From positions 15,373,785 through 15,437,784 of the forward strand of contig CM035808.1 in NCBI GenBank assembly GCA_020466095.1: DNA of 64,000 bases. The letters run 5' to 3'. This DNA comes from Chlorops oryzae. Taxonomy: Eukaryota > Arthropoda > Insecta > Diptera > Chloropidae. The translations under genes were made by a program, and so were the position numbers. A model generated the notes under the pieces. It was not told the DNA's origin. It worked only from the letters and a program-made list of their open reading frames with translations, and searched no databases. Numbering within the stretch: position 1 is the first letter of the stretch; every line of letters starts with the position of its first letter. This document shows positions 13,801 to 22,066 of this stretch, piece by piece.

Positions 13801-16800
13801 TACACACTAGGTTCTCTCACACACTAATGCACATACACACGCACACACGTTTACAATACAAATACAAACGTACATTCGTACACATTTAACTCGCTGTCAC
13901 ATTCGCGGCACATAAATACATTTAGCATTTACACGCAGCCAACCAACTGGCGCTCGATTTGCTTCTATCGCTTTTGTATTTGTATGTGCCGTGCAGGTGT
14001 GCATCTTCGTTCCATATGCGCACACCATCCCCCAATGAAAGTTGGCCCCAACGTCAACAAGACGAAGAAAACAGAAGAAGAAAAATGTAAAAAGAAACAT
14101 TTACAGCGCGGTGCTGTATTGGTTAAGGAGGGCGTCACGCTCACTTTTTTTTCTTCTCAACTTTTTCTTTTTTTCGTACTGGATTTTTTCTTTCTTCGTT
14201 TCTTTTTCCTCAATTTGTATTGTGTTTTTTTTTTTGTTTTTCACTTCCTCTTAAAAGCTCTTGCGCGTTGGCCATCCTTGTCGTGTACGTATTGGCGTGT
14301 CTGTGCGAGTGTATGAGATCCGTCTTTTTCGCAATAAAAATGTCTGCGGGTTCCACTTTCGTACGTTTGGATTCCCGATTTCTTTTGGGTTTATTTTGCG
14401 TAGGTGTCCTTATTCATGGCCCGCATATTGTCGTTTCTTGCAGTGGTTTTGAAGGATTGTTATTTCGCATCAACGAACTGAACCGCATTGAATTTAATTC
14501 AATTGAACTGAATAGAATTGAATTGAATTTAATTTCGTGTTCTATTAAATGATGCGGAAATAAAATTTAAAAAAAAAAAATAAAAATAAATAAAAGCGAC
14601 TTCGGATCAACGTTCGAACACGAAGCTTTGACAACCGTTTCCGACTTTTCAGTCGACAATTAAGAATAGAAATTCCGTTCCATCGAATTCTTAATACTAA
14701 TTTAGGTTCTTCACTTTAAGGACGCTGATAACGGTTGGAATACAGAGCGTTGGGACGGGAGTATCCTTCAAAGACTGCACCTCAAATTTTGCTATTGAAT
14801 TTTTTTTTCGAAAGGTAATGTACAGGGCTCGGATTTTGTTGGCTTTTATAAATTTAAAGCATACTTTATGGCGAAAATTTTTTTGAACTTCAAACCGATT
14901 TTGAAACTTCAAAAATATTCATATTGAAGTTAGAAATCGATTTGAATTTTAACTTTATGTGAGTTGAACAAAAATTTTATTCCATAAAGTATGCTTTAAA
15001 TTTATAAAAGTCAGCAAAATACGAGCCCTGATGATAATATTATAAAAGGGGATCAGAAAAATTCCCTAAAATTTGACAAAATTTCTTTAAAAACCATGAA
15101 AAAATGCGGTTCAAGTGTTTAAATAAATTTATCTAGAAAAATTTATATTAAAAACTTTGGCTAATGCCCCAAATTTATTTTAAATAATGTTTTCTGTCTA
15201 TTTAATGAAGAATATCCCCCAAAAGAAGATATTTGTAATGAGTTTCAAACCATTAAAAAATGACTTTAGGAACTTTTTCATTGGAATGAGGTTGGAGACC
15301 ACCAGTATCTTTTTACTGGTTTTATCGCATTTTTCGACATTTAAGACCATCATTTTCCGATATGAAAGATTTAAGGCTTATCATAAAATACGTTGCATAC
15401 TTTGAAGCTTAAATTTGTAATTTTCATGCCAATAAAAAGACAAATTGGTGAATTTTCTCTTAAAATATTAAGGTTTAAGGGTCTACACAATCTTATTTCC
15501 TTGACCGTTCTTAATACAATATAAGATTGCCGAATATTCTTTAACTCAAGGGATAGTTTTCATTGTCGAATTCTGGTCGAAAGAGCTGCAATACCCTGTT
15601 TTAAAAAATTTATTATAAACAAGTAAGGGTGTTATAGTCAGGCGAGCCTGACAATAGAATACCCGACACAGACACACGTGTTCAAATAATTTTTAATATC
15701 AAGAGGTGTTTAAGACCATAAGGGGCCCCATATACCGACTTTTGATAGATTTCTTTATGAAAACTGCCCCTTTGCCACGCCCACTTTTCCAATTATTGTT
15801 CAACTATAATCGGAGGCTTAAATATACGGTCAAATTCTAAGTTTCATTGAAAAAATTCGAAAAAGTCCGATTTTGAGGCAGTTTTGGGATTTTTGTGACA
15901 GACCCTAGTACTGGAGGTACCCTTAATAATGGACCGATCAAGGAAATTTTTTGGGAGAATGTTTATGGCTACAAAAGAAGCATAAGTGCCAACTTTCGTT
16001 CAAGCCCCATTTGAAGTTCGGGTGTAGGGGACCATTTTCGAAAAACGCCCTTCTGCCACGCCCACTTTTAAAATTTTTGGAAATCGTATTACTTGACTTG
16101 AAACATGTTCAAATATCAAATTTCATCAAAATATGTTGAAAAACTTCGAGTTCAGAGCAGTTTTTGTGATTTTCGTAACAGACCCTAGTACTGGAGGTAC
16201 CCCTAAAAATGGTCCGATCGGGTCCATTCTCGAACTTGTTCTTACTCATATCCCCGTGAGCACGCATACCAAATTTTGTCAAGATAGCTCAACTCCTTCG
16301 ATAAGATAACTGTATACAGACAGACAGACAGACGGACAGACAGACGGACATGGCTAAATCGAATCTCCTGGTGACGCTGATCATTTCTATATACAATTTG
16401 TATGGTCTATCTCGACTGGTTCTGGGTGTTACACACAACCCAACAAACGCAATATACCCTCGACACAGAGTGTGTCGGGTATAAAAAATGACGTGTTGAA
16501 CATTACCAAACGAAAGACAAAACAATCCTAGATAACATCCCACTTTCTCAATTCTGGTATTGAGTCTGGTTAAGCACTTTGGTTTCTTAAATGTGGAGGG
16601 CACTTCGCTTTAAAATTAATAGGAGTTAGTTCGTCTTCTCCAAAAATCTATCTTAGCTTACTATTTTATAAAATTGTATTTCACTTTCTCATCAAAGATT
16701 TTCTCATTTGCAGGAGACTCCTCCGCTGAGTACTCATCAGCAGCGTTCTCTCGCTGCGGTGACTGGCACTACTGGAGGAACAGCAGCACTTGCTGCAAGC

Positions 16801-17691
16801 TCCTCCAGTATCACAACGACGACATCATCAACTTCTGCACCGGCACAACAATCGGGAAATGCAAATAACAACAACAGCAACGGCAACGGTAACATCAACA
16901 GTAACAACAACAACAGCAACGTTACCAACGGAAATAACAGCAACAATAGTAGCGGCGTCAGCAGTAACAACAACGGTGGCAGCCACGAAGACAACAACCG
17001 ACTCGGACTCGCTGCAAACAGCGGACTCATCAGCAGTGGAAGCATCACCAGCAACGGAAATGGAAACGGACACACCAGTCTAAGTGGAAGTTACATTAAT
17101 TCATCGCCAACATATGCTGGGAGCAGTACAACTGCACCGCTCAACAATTATTACGAAAGTCTAAGAAACAATGTGATCACGTTGCTGGAGCACGTGCGCC
17201 TACCGGGTGCTCCGTCAACATCATCGAACGGTTTAACCGGCTCGAGTGCCAGCAGCAGCGTCAGTACAACAATTAGCAGCAGTTCAATGCCGGTGGTTAG
17301 TCAACAGCATTCAGCTTATACAACATCTCACCATCACCATCATCCGGCATTGATGGCACCGGCACCATTGCCAACAGCATCGATTGCAACAGCCGCCTCA
17401 AGTGCTGCCGCCGGTGTTTCAATGTACGGTGCCGCATCAATGCATGCCGGTGCATTGGGACCACCGCCGCCACCAGGTCCACCGCCGCATCATCCATACA
17501 CGGTACATCATCCGGCAAGCTATGCACATCATCCGCACCACGAGCACTTCGATTCGTACATCTCGAAATTGCAATCACTCTGCGTGCCGCCCGATGTCTA
17601 TGCTTTGCCCGATGATGGCTCACGACCAGTATACGATACTGTAAAATCGAGTTTCCATCAAGACTACACCTTGATGCCTACACCCATTTAA
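2896..17691 (+). CDS. MYT1L/ST18-like: MYT1/MYT1L/ST18-family C2HC zinc-finger transcription factor, 3' part (12 exons; 5' end outside window)
   Basis: The join is 2896-2968, 3063-3103, 6028-6252, 6462-8070, 8132-8394, 8512-8743, 9476-9670, 9735-9797, 9863-9975, 10087-10170, 11133-11488 and 16714-17691. All junctions are gt/ag and all phases fit, giving 1,409 residues after an initial split codon. Four complete fingers of the form C-x4-C-x4-H-x7-H-x5-C are visible, with the family signatures CPTPGC and HRSLSGCP. They are followed by an E/L/R-rich coiled coil containing the sequence LQRENA and by a short conserved C-terminal region. That order matches vertebrate MYT1, MYT1L and ST18. These are nuclear proteins that bind AAGTT-type sites and act in neuronal differentiation, mostly as repressors (family knowledge). 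From memory the Drosophila orthologue is CG43689, which is unrelated to the fly kinase named Myt1. The upstream exons lie outside the window. The family assignment is near certain; exact boundaries rest on splice consensus and phase only. Confidence 0.93.
3063..3103 (+). CDS. Exon: end of C2HC finger A
   Basis: This 41-base exon finishes finger A (S-I-S-G-C-P) and continues into a basic linker (K-R-D-K). The acceptor is ttttag at 3062 and the donor is GAAT/gtaagt. It ends one base into a codon, which is completed by the TA at 6028. An intron splitting the finger between HR and S recurs at 9798-9862 in a second finger. That suggests the fingers were duplicated together with their intron. Confidence 0.88.
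3190..3582. mobile_element. hAT-type MITE, CAGGGCTCGG family
   Basis: The inverted ends are CAGGGTTCGGATTTTG and its diverged partner ending GCTCTG, with an inner conserved TTTATAAATTTAAAGCATAC on both sides. The flanks ctcattag and ctcataaa agree at 6 of 8 positions, consistent with an old 8-bp target duplication as made by hAT transposases. At 393 bp it is larger than other family members and appears internally expanded. Confidence 0.72.
3858..4371. mobile_element. MITE, AGGGCAACAG family, interrupted by a nested MITE
   Basis: The ends TAGCGCAACAGAAAATATTT and the inverse of CTGTTGCCCTA pair over about 30 bases, including the shared AAATTCAGCACC. The flanks cttatgaa and cttataaa match at 7 of 8 positions. 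Removing the insertion at 3948-4188 with one copy of its 8-bp repeat leaves about 265 bp, the size of the related copy at 17755. Confidence 0.72.
3948..4188. mobile_element. hAT-type MITE nested inside another MITE
   Basis: A 241-bp element with ends TAGAGCGTGTATTTTTAAGC and its inverse, joined to the family's inner TTTATAAATTTGAAGCATAC. It is flanked on both sides by a perfect 8-bp duplication GTTATAAA (3940-3947 and 4189-4196). It therefore inserted after the surrounding element. Confidence 0.82.
6028..6252 (+). CDS. Exon: C2HC finger B of the first pair
   Basis: The exon contains a complete finger, [11 protein letters not shown]...HRSLSGCP, preceded by the family linker LHEQILK. A basic segment rich in K and R follows. 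The acceptor gctgcaaaaaag/TATTAA was chosen because it is the one that keeps phase with the previous exon. An alternative AG at 6043-6044 would break the frame. The donor is TTCAG/gttggt. Reading through it would give the in-frame tail [11 protein letters not shown] and a stop, which I take to be intron. Confidence 0.88.
6462..8070 (+). CDS. Large low-complexity exon with polyQ, polyH and polyA tracts, SUMO-type and DLS motifs
   Basis: This is the largest exon, with 535 full codons. It opens at the acceptor ctatttcag/CTTTAG and closes at GCATAG/gtaaat. After a short conserved start ([13 protein letters not shown]) it is dominated by N/S/T-rich sequence. It then has a run of about 13 glutamines near nt 7145-7183, a histidine cluster straight after it, an alanine run, and a run of about 20 glutamines near 7745-7806. 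Two I-K-x-E sites (IKSE, IKTE) match the SUMO consensus. The sequences INLSVK, VVDLSA and TLDLSV resemble short co-repressor docking motifs. The vertebrate proteins also have a long disordered region between their finger clusters, but the glutamine tracts are a fly-type embellishment. Confidence 0.9.
8132..8394 (+). CDS. Exon: Gly/Pro-rich linker
   Basis: The acceptor tctatttag/CATTAT and the donor CTAGTG/gtatgt both keep phase. The exon encodes a Gly/Pro/Ser-rich linker with a PVDFSG motif and a RESTPDSGG segment. I recognise no domain in it. Past the donor the frame runs on for about 20 codons to a stop near 8457, which I treat as intron. Confidence 0.85.
8512..8743 (+). CDS. Exon: Tyr/Pro/Gly-rich linker ending at a half-finger
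   Basis: The acceptor is ctctatcag/GATATT and the donor is GGATAG/gttagt. The protein is rich in G, Y, P and S and ends [19 protein letters not shown]. This joins the following exon's SLTGCP, so the join places a cysteine and two histidines ahead of a normal finger end. That is consistent with a degenerate finger. Confidence 0.86.
8744..9475 (+). other. Intron of 732 bp before the half-finger exon
   Basis: I searched this intron for a missing first half of a finger and saw none. It holds a poly(A) run near 9317 and otherwise unremarkable AT-rich sequence. Confidence 0.75.
9476..9670 (+). CDS. Exon: half-finger plus C2HC finger C
   Basis: The acceptor is cccaaacag/CTTAAC and the donor CTGCG/gtaaga. 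It begins with [10 protein letters not shown], which looks like the tail of a finger. It continues with an [18 protein letters not shown] finger ending HRSLSGCP, almost identical to the vertebrate MYT1 core finger. A basic linker (KPKSKPRDG) follows. Vertebrate MYT1/MYT1L has a similar GCP-like or CPLADK-like half unit just before the corresponding finger (family knowledge), so this arrangement is probably ancient. Confidence 0.92.
9735..9797 (+). CDS. Exon: first part of C2HC finger D
   Basis: A 63-base exon encoding [20 protein letters not shown]. The acceptor is ctcgatag/TTGCCC and the donor AGAAG/gtaatc. The 64-bp intron before it and the 65-bp intron after it are typical fly short introns. 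The finger is again split between HR and S. Confidence 0.92.
9863..9975 (+). CDS. Exon: end of C2HC finger D and linker
   Basis: Completes finger D with [12 protein letters not shown], matching the SASGCPLA that ends the equivalent vertebrate finger. An alanine-rich helical linker follows ([17 protein letters not shown]). The acceptor is ttgaatag/TGCC and the donor GATG/gtaaga. Vertebrate proteins carry one more finger after this one; I see no equivalent here. Confidence 0.9.
10087..10170 (+). CDS. Exon: short linker between fingers and coiled coil
   Basis: An 84-base exon from ttcttgcag/GCTGTG to ATACAG/gtatgt. It encodes a short linker with a KKPKYDD segment. It has one CG-rich cysteine but no finger. 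It is conserved in length and phase with its neighbours and may be alternatively spliced. Confidence 0.82.
10171..11132 (+). other. Intron of 962 bp, A/T-homopolymer rich
   Basis: It contains several poly(T) and poly(A) runs (10311-10328, 10626-10643, 11010-11021) and nothing else that I recognise. Confidence 0.75.
11133..11488 (+). CDS. Exon: Ser/Gly-rich spacer and MYT1-family coiled coil
   Basis: The acceptor is tgattccag/CCGGCA and the donor AGCGATAGG/gtacgt. The first two thirds are S/T/G/N-rich. The last 45 residues are a charged heptad helix ([12 protein letters not shown]... [15 protein letters not shown]). This matches the vertebrate MYT1-type C-terminal coiled coil (LQRENAKIE... 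LKTDITAMES, from memory). The coil stops at the intron and the family C-terminal segment resumes in the next exon, 5.2 kb away. Confidence 0.92.
13224..13245. repeat. (CA)n microsatellite
   Basis: A CA run inside the 5.2 kb intron. Confidence 0.95.
13656..13706. repeat. (GTTC)n / (GTCA)n imperfect tetranucleotide repeat
   Basis: Tandem GTTC units grade into GTCA units, giving chance open frames on both strands. Confidence 0.85.
14823..15030. mobile_element. hAT-type MITE, CAGGGCTCGG family
   Basis: A 208-bp near-palindrome with ends CAGGGCTCGGATTTTGTTGG and the inverse of CAGCAAAATACGAGCCCTG. Both carry TTTATAAATTTAAAGCATAC followed by CTTTATGG. It is among the best preserved copies in the window. 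I see no convincing 8-bp duplication around it. Confidence 0.78.
15622..16488 (-). mobile_element. DINE-1/INE-1-like (Helentron-derived) non-autonomous element, long copy
   Basis: The ends are agtaagggtgttatagtcag and ...gtgtgtcgggtataaaa, each with a short internal hairpin (GTCAGGCGAGCCTGAC; CGACACA..TGTGTCG). Inside are repeated blocks with cttctgccacgcccactttt and a GACA/GACG tract at about 16318-16349. That tract read on the minus strand is the (GTCY)n core known from DINE-1/HINE elements. The matching phrases (CCACGCCCAC, GTCTGTCCGTC, GATCAGCGTC) are recalled from Drosophila INE-1. Two more copies lie at 30238 and 55891. Confidence 0.72.
16714..17691 (+). CDS. Terminal exon: conserved C-terminal segment and stop codon
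   Basis: The acceptor catttgcag/GAGACT is in phase 0 and the reading frame ends at TAA 17689-17691. The exon begins with a low-complexity N/S/G region. It then shows the family end: [18 protein letters not shown], a histidine/proline/alanine-rich insertion, and [11 protein letters not shown] ending near VYDTVK. This parallels the vertebrate ending (LANIQLP...FDAYVTTL, from memory). The insertion between the two conserved halves is much longer than in vertebrates. Confidence 0.92.
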   Translation, partial: ETPPLSTHQQRSLAAVTGTTGGTAALAASSSSITTTTSSTSAPAQQSGNANNNNSNGNGNINSNNNNSNVTNGNNSNNSSGVSSNNNGGSHEDNNRLGLAANSGLISSGSITSNGNGNGHTSLSGSYINSSPTYAGSSTTAPLNNYYESLRNNVITLLEHVRLPGAPSTSSNGLTGSSASSSVSTTISSSSMPVVSQQHSAYTTSHHHHHPALMAPAPLPTASIATAASSAAAGVSMYGAASMHAGALGPPPPPGPPPHHPYTVHHPASYAHHPHHEHFDSYISKLQSLCVPPDVYALPDDGSRPVYDTVKSSFHQDYTLMPTPI

Positions 17692-17754
17692 AAAGCGATC
17701 GTTTGAATTTGTAAATACGAGAAAATCTCTTTGACCGAAGCTCAATATTATCAC

Positions 17755-18012
17755 TAGGGCAACGAAAAATATTTTAATCACACACCTAAAAGTATGCATA
17801 TAAATACTATATATACAAAAATTAATTTATATAGTATAAAAGCTTTTATTAAGGTATAGTTAAGGCATTTAAAACATCCGCCAAACTTCCAAAAGCCTTT
17901 CCTAAGATGTATTTACTTAGATAAACCTCCAAGAATGATGAACACATTGCTGAGTATCAGGATTATTCTAAATATTTATATGCATACTTTTGAGTGCTGA
18001 ATTCAAATGTTT
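17755..18012. mobile_element. MITE, AGGGCAACAG family, copy in the 3' flank
   Basis: It starts TAGGGCAACGAAAAATATTT and ends with a diverged partner near GAATTCAAATGTTTTATCG. It shares aaagtatgcatataaata and the central catccgccaaacttccaaaagcc-like block with the copy at 3858-4371. It lies only about 60 bp after the stop codon, so it probably belongs to the 3' UTR. Confidence 0.6.
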
Positions 18013-18426
18013 TATCGTAAAAAACCAAGCTGAATTAGTAAAAAAAAAAAAAAAATTACGAAACCTTAAGGAGCTAGAAAAAAGCTTCACTGTATATACG
18101 TTTTTACGCTTTTTTCTATACATTCATACAGTCAAGCGGATTTTCATTGTTATGTGTATTTGTATTGTATAAATGGGGGGAAAAAACTTCAAGTCGTACC
18201 AGCTCAAAGAAAGTATTATATACATTTAATATAGTTAATATTGAAAAGTCAATTTAATCGTTGTATTTCTATCTAAAAGTATTCGTTTTGTTTGCTTTCA
18301 AAGGACATCGGTCAACCCATCAAACGCCTATGAACTTTTCCAATGTATATTCTGGAATTTTTTACTTATTTCGACACCTAGATTACCGAGGGTCTCCTTC
18401 ATATTTCTATTTAAGGCAACGCCGGC

Positions 18427-18432
18427 AATAAA
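18427..18432 (+). promoter_or_regulatory. Candidate polyadenylation signal AATAAA
   Basis: The first canonical hexamer after the stop codon, about 740 bp downstream. Another lies at 19020-19025. AATAAA is frequent by chance in AT-rich DNA. Confidence 0.3.
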
Positions 18433-19025
18433 TAGGTTAAATCTTAAGAGCTCTTTTTTTATTTATCCAAGGCAAAATTTTAAATACACCGTCCAAGTTA
18501 TTTTCTGGCTTATATATATCTTACAGTACGTTTTTTTTATTGGATTCCTATAAAGATCTTTACAGTCAAATCTCTCAGAAGCAATCTTTTTCATAGCGAA
18601 ATGCAGCATTTCTTCTATACTTTCGTAACTTTTTCTTATATGAAGTCTGTCTGCAGCAACTTTCCCCGGTTGCTCAAGATTCATTTAAAAGAGTTTTAAC
18701 TGTGCTCATATTACTGTTCAAAAAAGGACGTAGGAGCAATGATCGTCGTCCAACAATAGACATTATAAAAAGAAGGAAACAGAAGGGACTCGACAAAAGA
18801 TTTATAGGTACATATACAAAATGCTAGAGCCATGATCGTGGCCTTCCTCAGCTTAGGTTGCGGTCTAGGTTAACCCAAAATTAAGTGACCATACAGTGAA
18901 TGATACTATTGGCAGCACTTAAGCAATATCTGTTTCAAATTCGATTGTGTTGGCTTCACCGTACTTTTTTTTTGTCTCTTACTGTATATAAGCGTTCTAG
19001 GAAAATTTATTTATGACTCAATAAA

Positions 19026-22000
19026 AATTGAAATACATTAGCGTGAATCGTGTGAATATAATCGTCTTAGAGTAAGTTATTCGAAAGCTGTTAAATGTTT
19101 CACTTTTTCGATTAATTTCTTAATAAAATTAGATCGGTACAGAGGGCTAGGCTTATTTATTGTATTTCAAGAAATTTTATCGTTTTACTCGCCATATAAA
19201 ATAGTCGATAGAATGTGATCTATAATCGTGCATGAAAATATTGATTTTGTAAAAAAAAATTTTTTTTAATTGTAAATACATTTTTTATGAAACCAAGCTG
19301 GCGATTATTAAGGTTTATCTACTCAATTTAAGAAAAAAAAAAATGCCATAGAAAAAAAGGAAAAAACATAACCTTAAAATTATTAGAAATATAAGATCGT
19401 TCTTAAATATTATCAAAGAAAAATTGTGTGCAATAACGTGTATTTAAATAATATAATCCTTAATTTCTGTGTTCTCATTCTGAAGGCGTTTAAAATTTTA
19501 AAAGGATACGCCAATTTTATTAAATGAAGTTAGAGAAAATTGTACGAAGGCTAATTTAAATGGAAAAAAAAACTATATCTGTAATACTGTAGTCATATTA
19601 TAAGAAGCATAGAGTGTAACTAAAGTATTCATAGAATAACTTCTTAGCGATATCTGGTAGTGAACATTGCTATACGATAATGGAATGGAAAAGGAAATAA
19701 GTATATTCTATTCAATAAAACCATCAGTGTTAAAAAATTTAGTAAAATTTAAAAGCGTTGTCGAGTATTCTTTGATGAGTGGCCACACCTCATCCATGTT
19801 ACCACTGATGCTGCCAATGTTTGGGGGCGAAACGAGAGGGACAAATATTAGAATTATTGCAGAACGGTATGAAATCAAGAAATCTGGTAAAAGTTGCCCT
19901 GAGTTCTTCTAGACATATAAAATACATGCAATTACATATTTTGGAGATCCAAAACTAAGTCTTTGAGAGCAAAATATATTCTTTAATAAAACAACTTTAG
20001 CACCACCGAAGATAGCCCGCCAAGAGCCAAGAGAGTTTTCGAGTCCAAGAAACAGGCTACGGACAAGGAATTGCTGAGGATCCTAAGCCTTCCTATTTGC
20101 AGTTGATTTATATTTCAAGTCATGTAGTATAATGCATTGAGTATGTACCCAGCAAGCATTGAGGTTTGAGAATGATTGGAGAATCAGATTCGAATCCAAA
20201 AAAAAATATCAATCCTTTGACTTGCGTTTGCTGGGTATTTAAAGAGCTACATCGGAAGCGTTCTGTTCTCCTATGCAATTAGGCCTACCCTGCCTTAACA
20301 TCCAATACCTAATGGTTTTAGGTCGCATTAAGGATATATACCATCAGATTATATTAGATTAAAGCAGGGGTTAGCACACTTCTCGAGATGATGGTTCTCT
20401 GATAAGTATTTACAGAATGTTGCGTTGTTATGGTAACATAGGACCTTCTCCTTAAAAACTACAAAATTCTGTAGTTTTTGTTAGCATATGGAATTATAAG
20501 ATTTGGGTTATGGAGGAAATAATCTCAGGATCGCTGATTCATTATATATAGAATGGAGTTACTGTTGCTGTCAACTCCTCTTTCAATATTGATATTGATA
20601 GACCATTTGTAAGAGTAAGCGACCAATTAAAAAGTCCAAAATAGTAAGTATTGCATGACCTAAGACTGTCTTTGAATGCATCCAAAATTCTCACTTCACA
20701 AGGCTTTGCCATCATTTGGCATAGCCAAAAGCATTTAATATTTTCCTACACAGTTTCGTTTCAATGAGGCTTCATATACGAACTGATATCGTCCTTTGAA
20801 TTATGTCAAAGTATCCTAACAACAGTTGCCAACAGACAATACAGAATACCAATGACGAGTGGAGGTCATAACCGCAGCATTTAGTGCTTAACTTGATTTA
20901 TGTGGCTTCATTAAACATTCCCGAAAAACATACCACACATACCAATAAAATGGCTTTGAACTAAATCATTTTCAAAGAGGCCAGAAACCTCTACTTACAG
21001 CACTAATTGCAATATGCAGGCTTGAAGTGTAGAGCTTAAAAATGCGGGTAAAACTAACAAAAGGCATTCCATAGTTACCATTCTCGAAAGAATTTACACG
21101 CGAGCGAGGTACACAAAAAGTTAACTCGAAACAATTAAATGTGGAAATGCTACTTAAATGCGGGGGGACTAGTTTTCAAAAGCTTCGGGAAGAAAGAAAT
21201 TCAACTGACCCCATAGAAAAGCCAGCAAACCACATGGACCATTCGTTTGCAGGCGGAAGAATGCCGAAGGGATGCTTTATCCTTGGTAGTGGCTCAAAAG
21301 GCTGTCCAAGGAATGCGAGTGTGTACTTTGCATACGTCCTTTGCCATTCGTAGCAAATATTTGCATAGTTACCTTTAATGTGGTCAAGCATTTGATGTTA
21401 AAAACGATTTATAGAATTCTTGGTTGCCATTTGTGAAAATAAAGTTTCAAATAATTTAATAAATGCATTTTATAATGGAGGAGAAAACATCAAATTCAAT
21501 ATAGAAATACTTAATTAAAAAAGGAAATAATCCGATTCGTTGGCGCATTTCTTTTCCAGATTTTTCGAAACGGTTTAATGTAAGAAAAATGAACTTGCAT
21601 CAACAAATCATCGATGTCATAATTTTGTAAGTACCTACGTAAAATAGATAGGATTGAGAGCAGGACCTAGCCCATTTTAGGTTAAAATATATTGGTGACC
21701 TGGCCTTAATAAAATTAACGTCTGTACCACGTCGATTCGTCGAAAATGGGTAACAGAATGAAAGTCAATTGGCAGTAACAATAAGGCATCATAAGGTTTT
21801 TTCCATTAAAGTAAGGGAATTGAGAAGAATGGACTTCGAAATCACGAAATTTTTGCCTTAATTGGGCTTATGAATTACACGAATTCAATAGGGCAAAAAC
21901 AGAGAGGGATATATATGTAAGTAGAAACATATGTATATCCTTGCTGATCCCTAAGTATACTAATGAAAGAAAGTATGGGTCTCGTCCTCTGGCGAAATGG

Positions 22001-22066
22001 AATCACTGCGATTATTAATAGGTCTATTGTGCCAATTGTACATTAAGATTACACAGGTATACAAGG
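19026..22066. other. Intergenic, no gene seen
   Basis: AT-rich unique sequence with short chance frames. The only structured element noted is the 88-bp foldback at 20148-20235. Confidence 0.7.
20148..20235. mobile_element. Mini foldback with CCCAGCAA ends
   Basis: An 88-bp element with ends CCCAGCAAGCATTGAG and CTTGCGTTTGCTGGG. The flanks are TA on both sides. It is the smallest relative of the elements at 654, 53781 and 62732. Confidence 0.6.

Larger units (their letters stand above)
11489..16713 (+). other. 5.2 kb intron splitting the coiled coil from the C-terminal region
   Basis: It carries a hAT-type MITE (14823-15030) and a DINE-1-like element (15622-16488). Its simple repeats include A-runs near 11708, (CA)n at 13224, (GTTC)n at 13656 and ATTGAA-rich sequence near 14480-14530. 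The stretch 12000-14400 is unique, less AT-rich and dense in short GTCA/GTTC words. It could hold regulatory sequence, but I cannot show that. Confidence 0.8.
17692..19025 (+). other. Probable 3' untranslated region of the MYT1-type gene
   Basis: The sequence after the stop codon has no coding signal. It contains a MITE (17755-18012) and AATAAA hexamers at 18427-18432 and 19020-19025. Which one, if either, ends the transcript cannot be told from sequence. Confidence 0.45.

Noticed and set aside
16737..17644. Antisense and alternate-frame reading frames in the last exon
   Set aside because: Low-complexity shadows of the N/S-rich and H/P-rich coding sequence.
21141..21353. A 70-codon frame with GCFILGSGSKGCP resembling a finger end
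   Set aside because: It lacks the paired cysteines and histidines of a C2HC finger and has no splice context.
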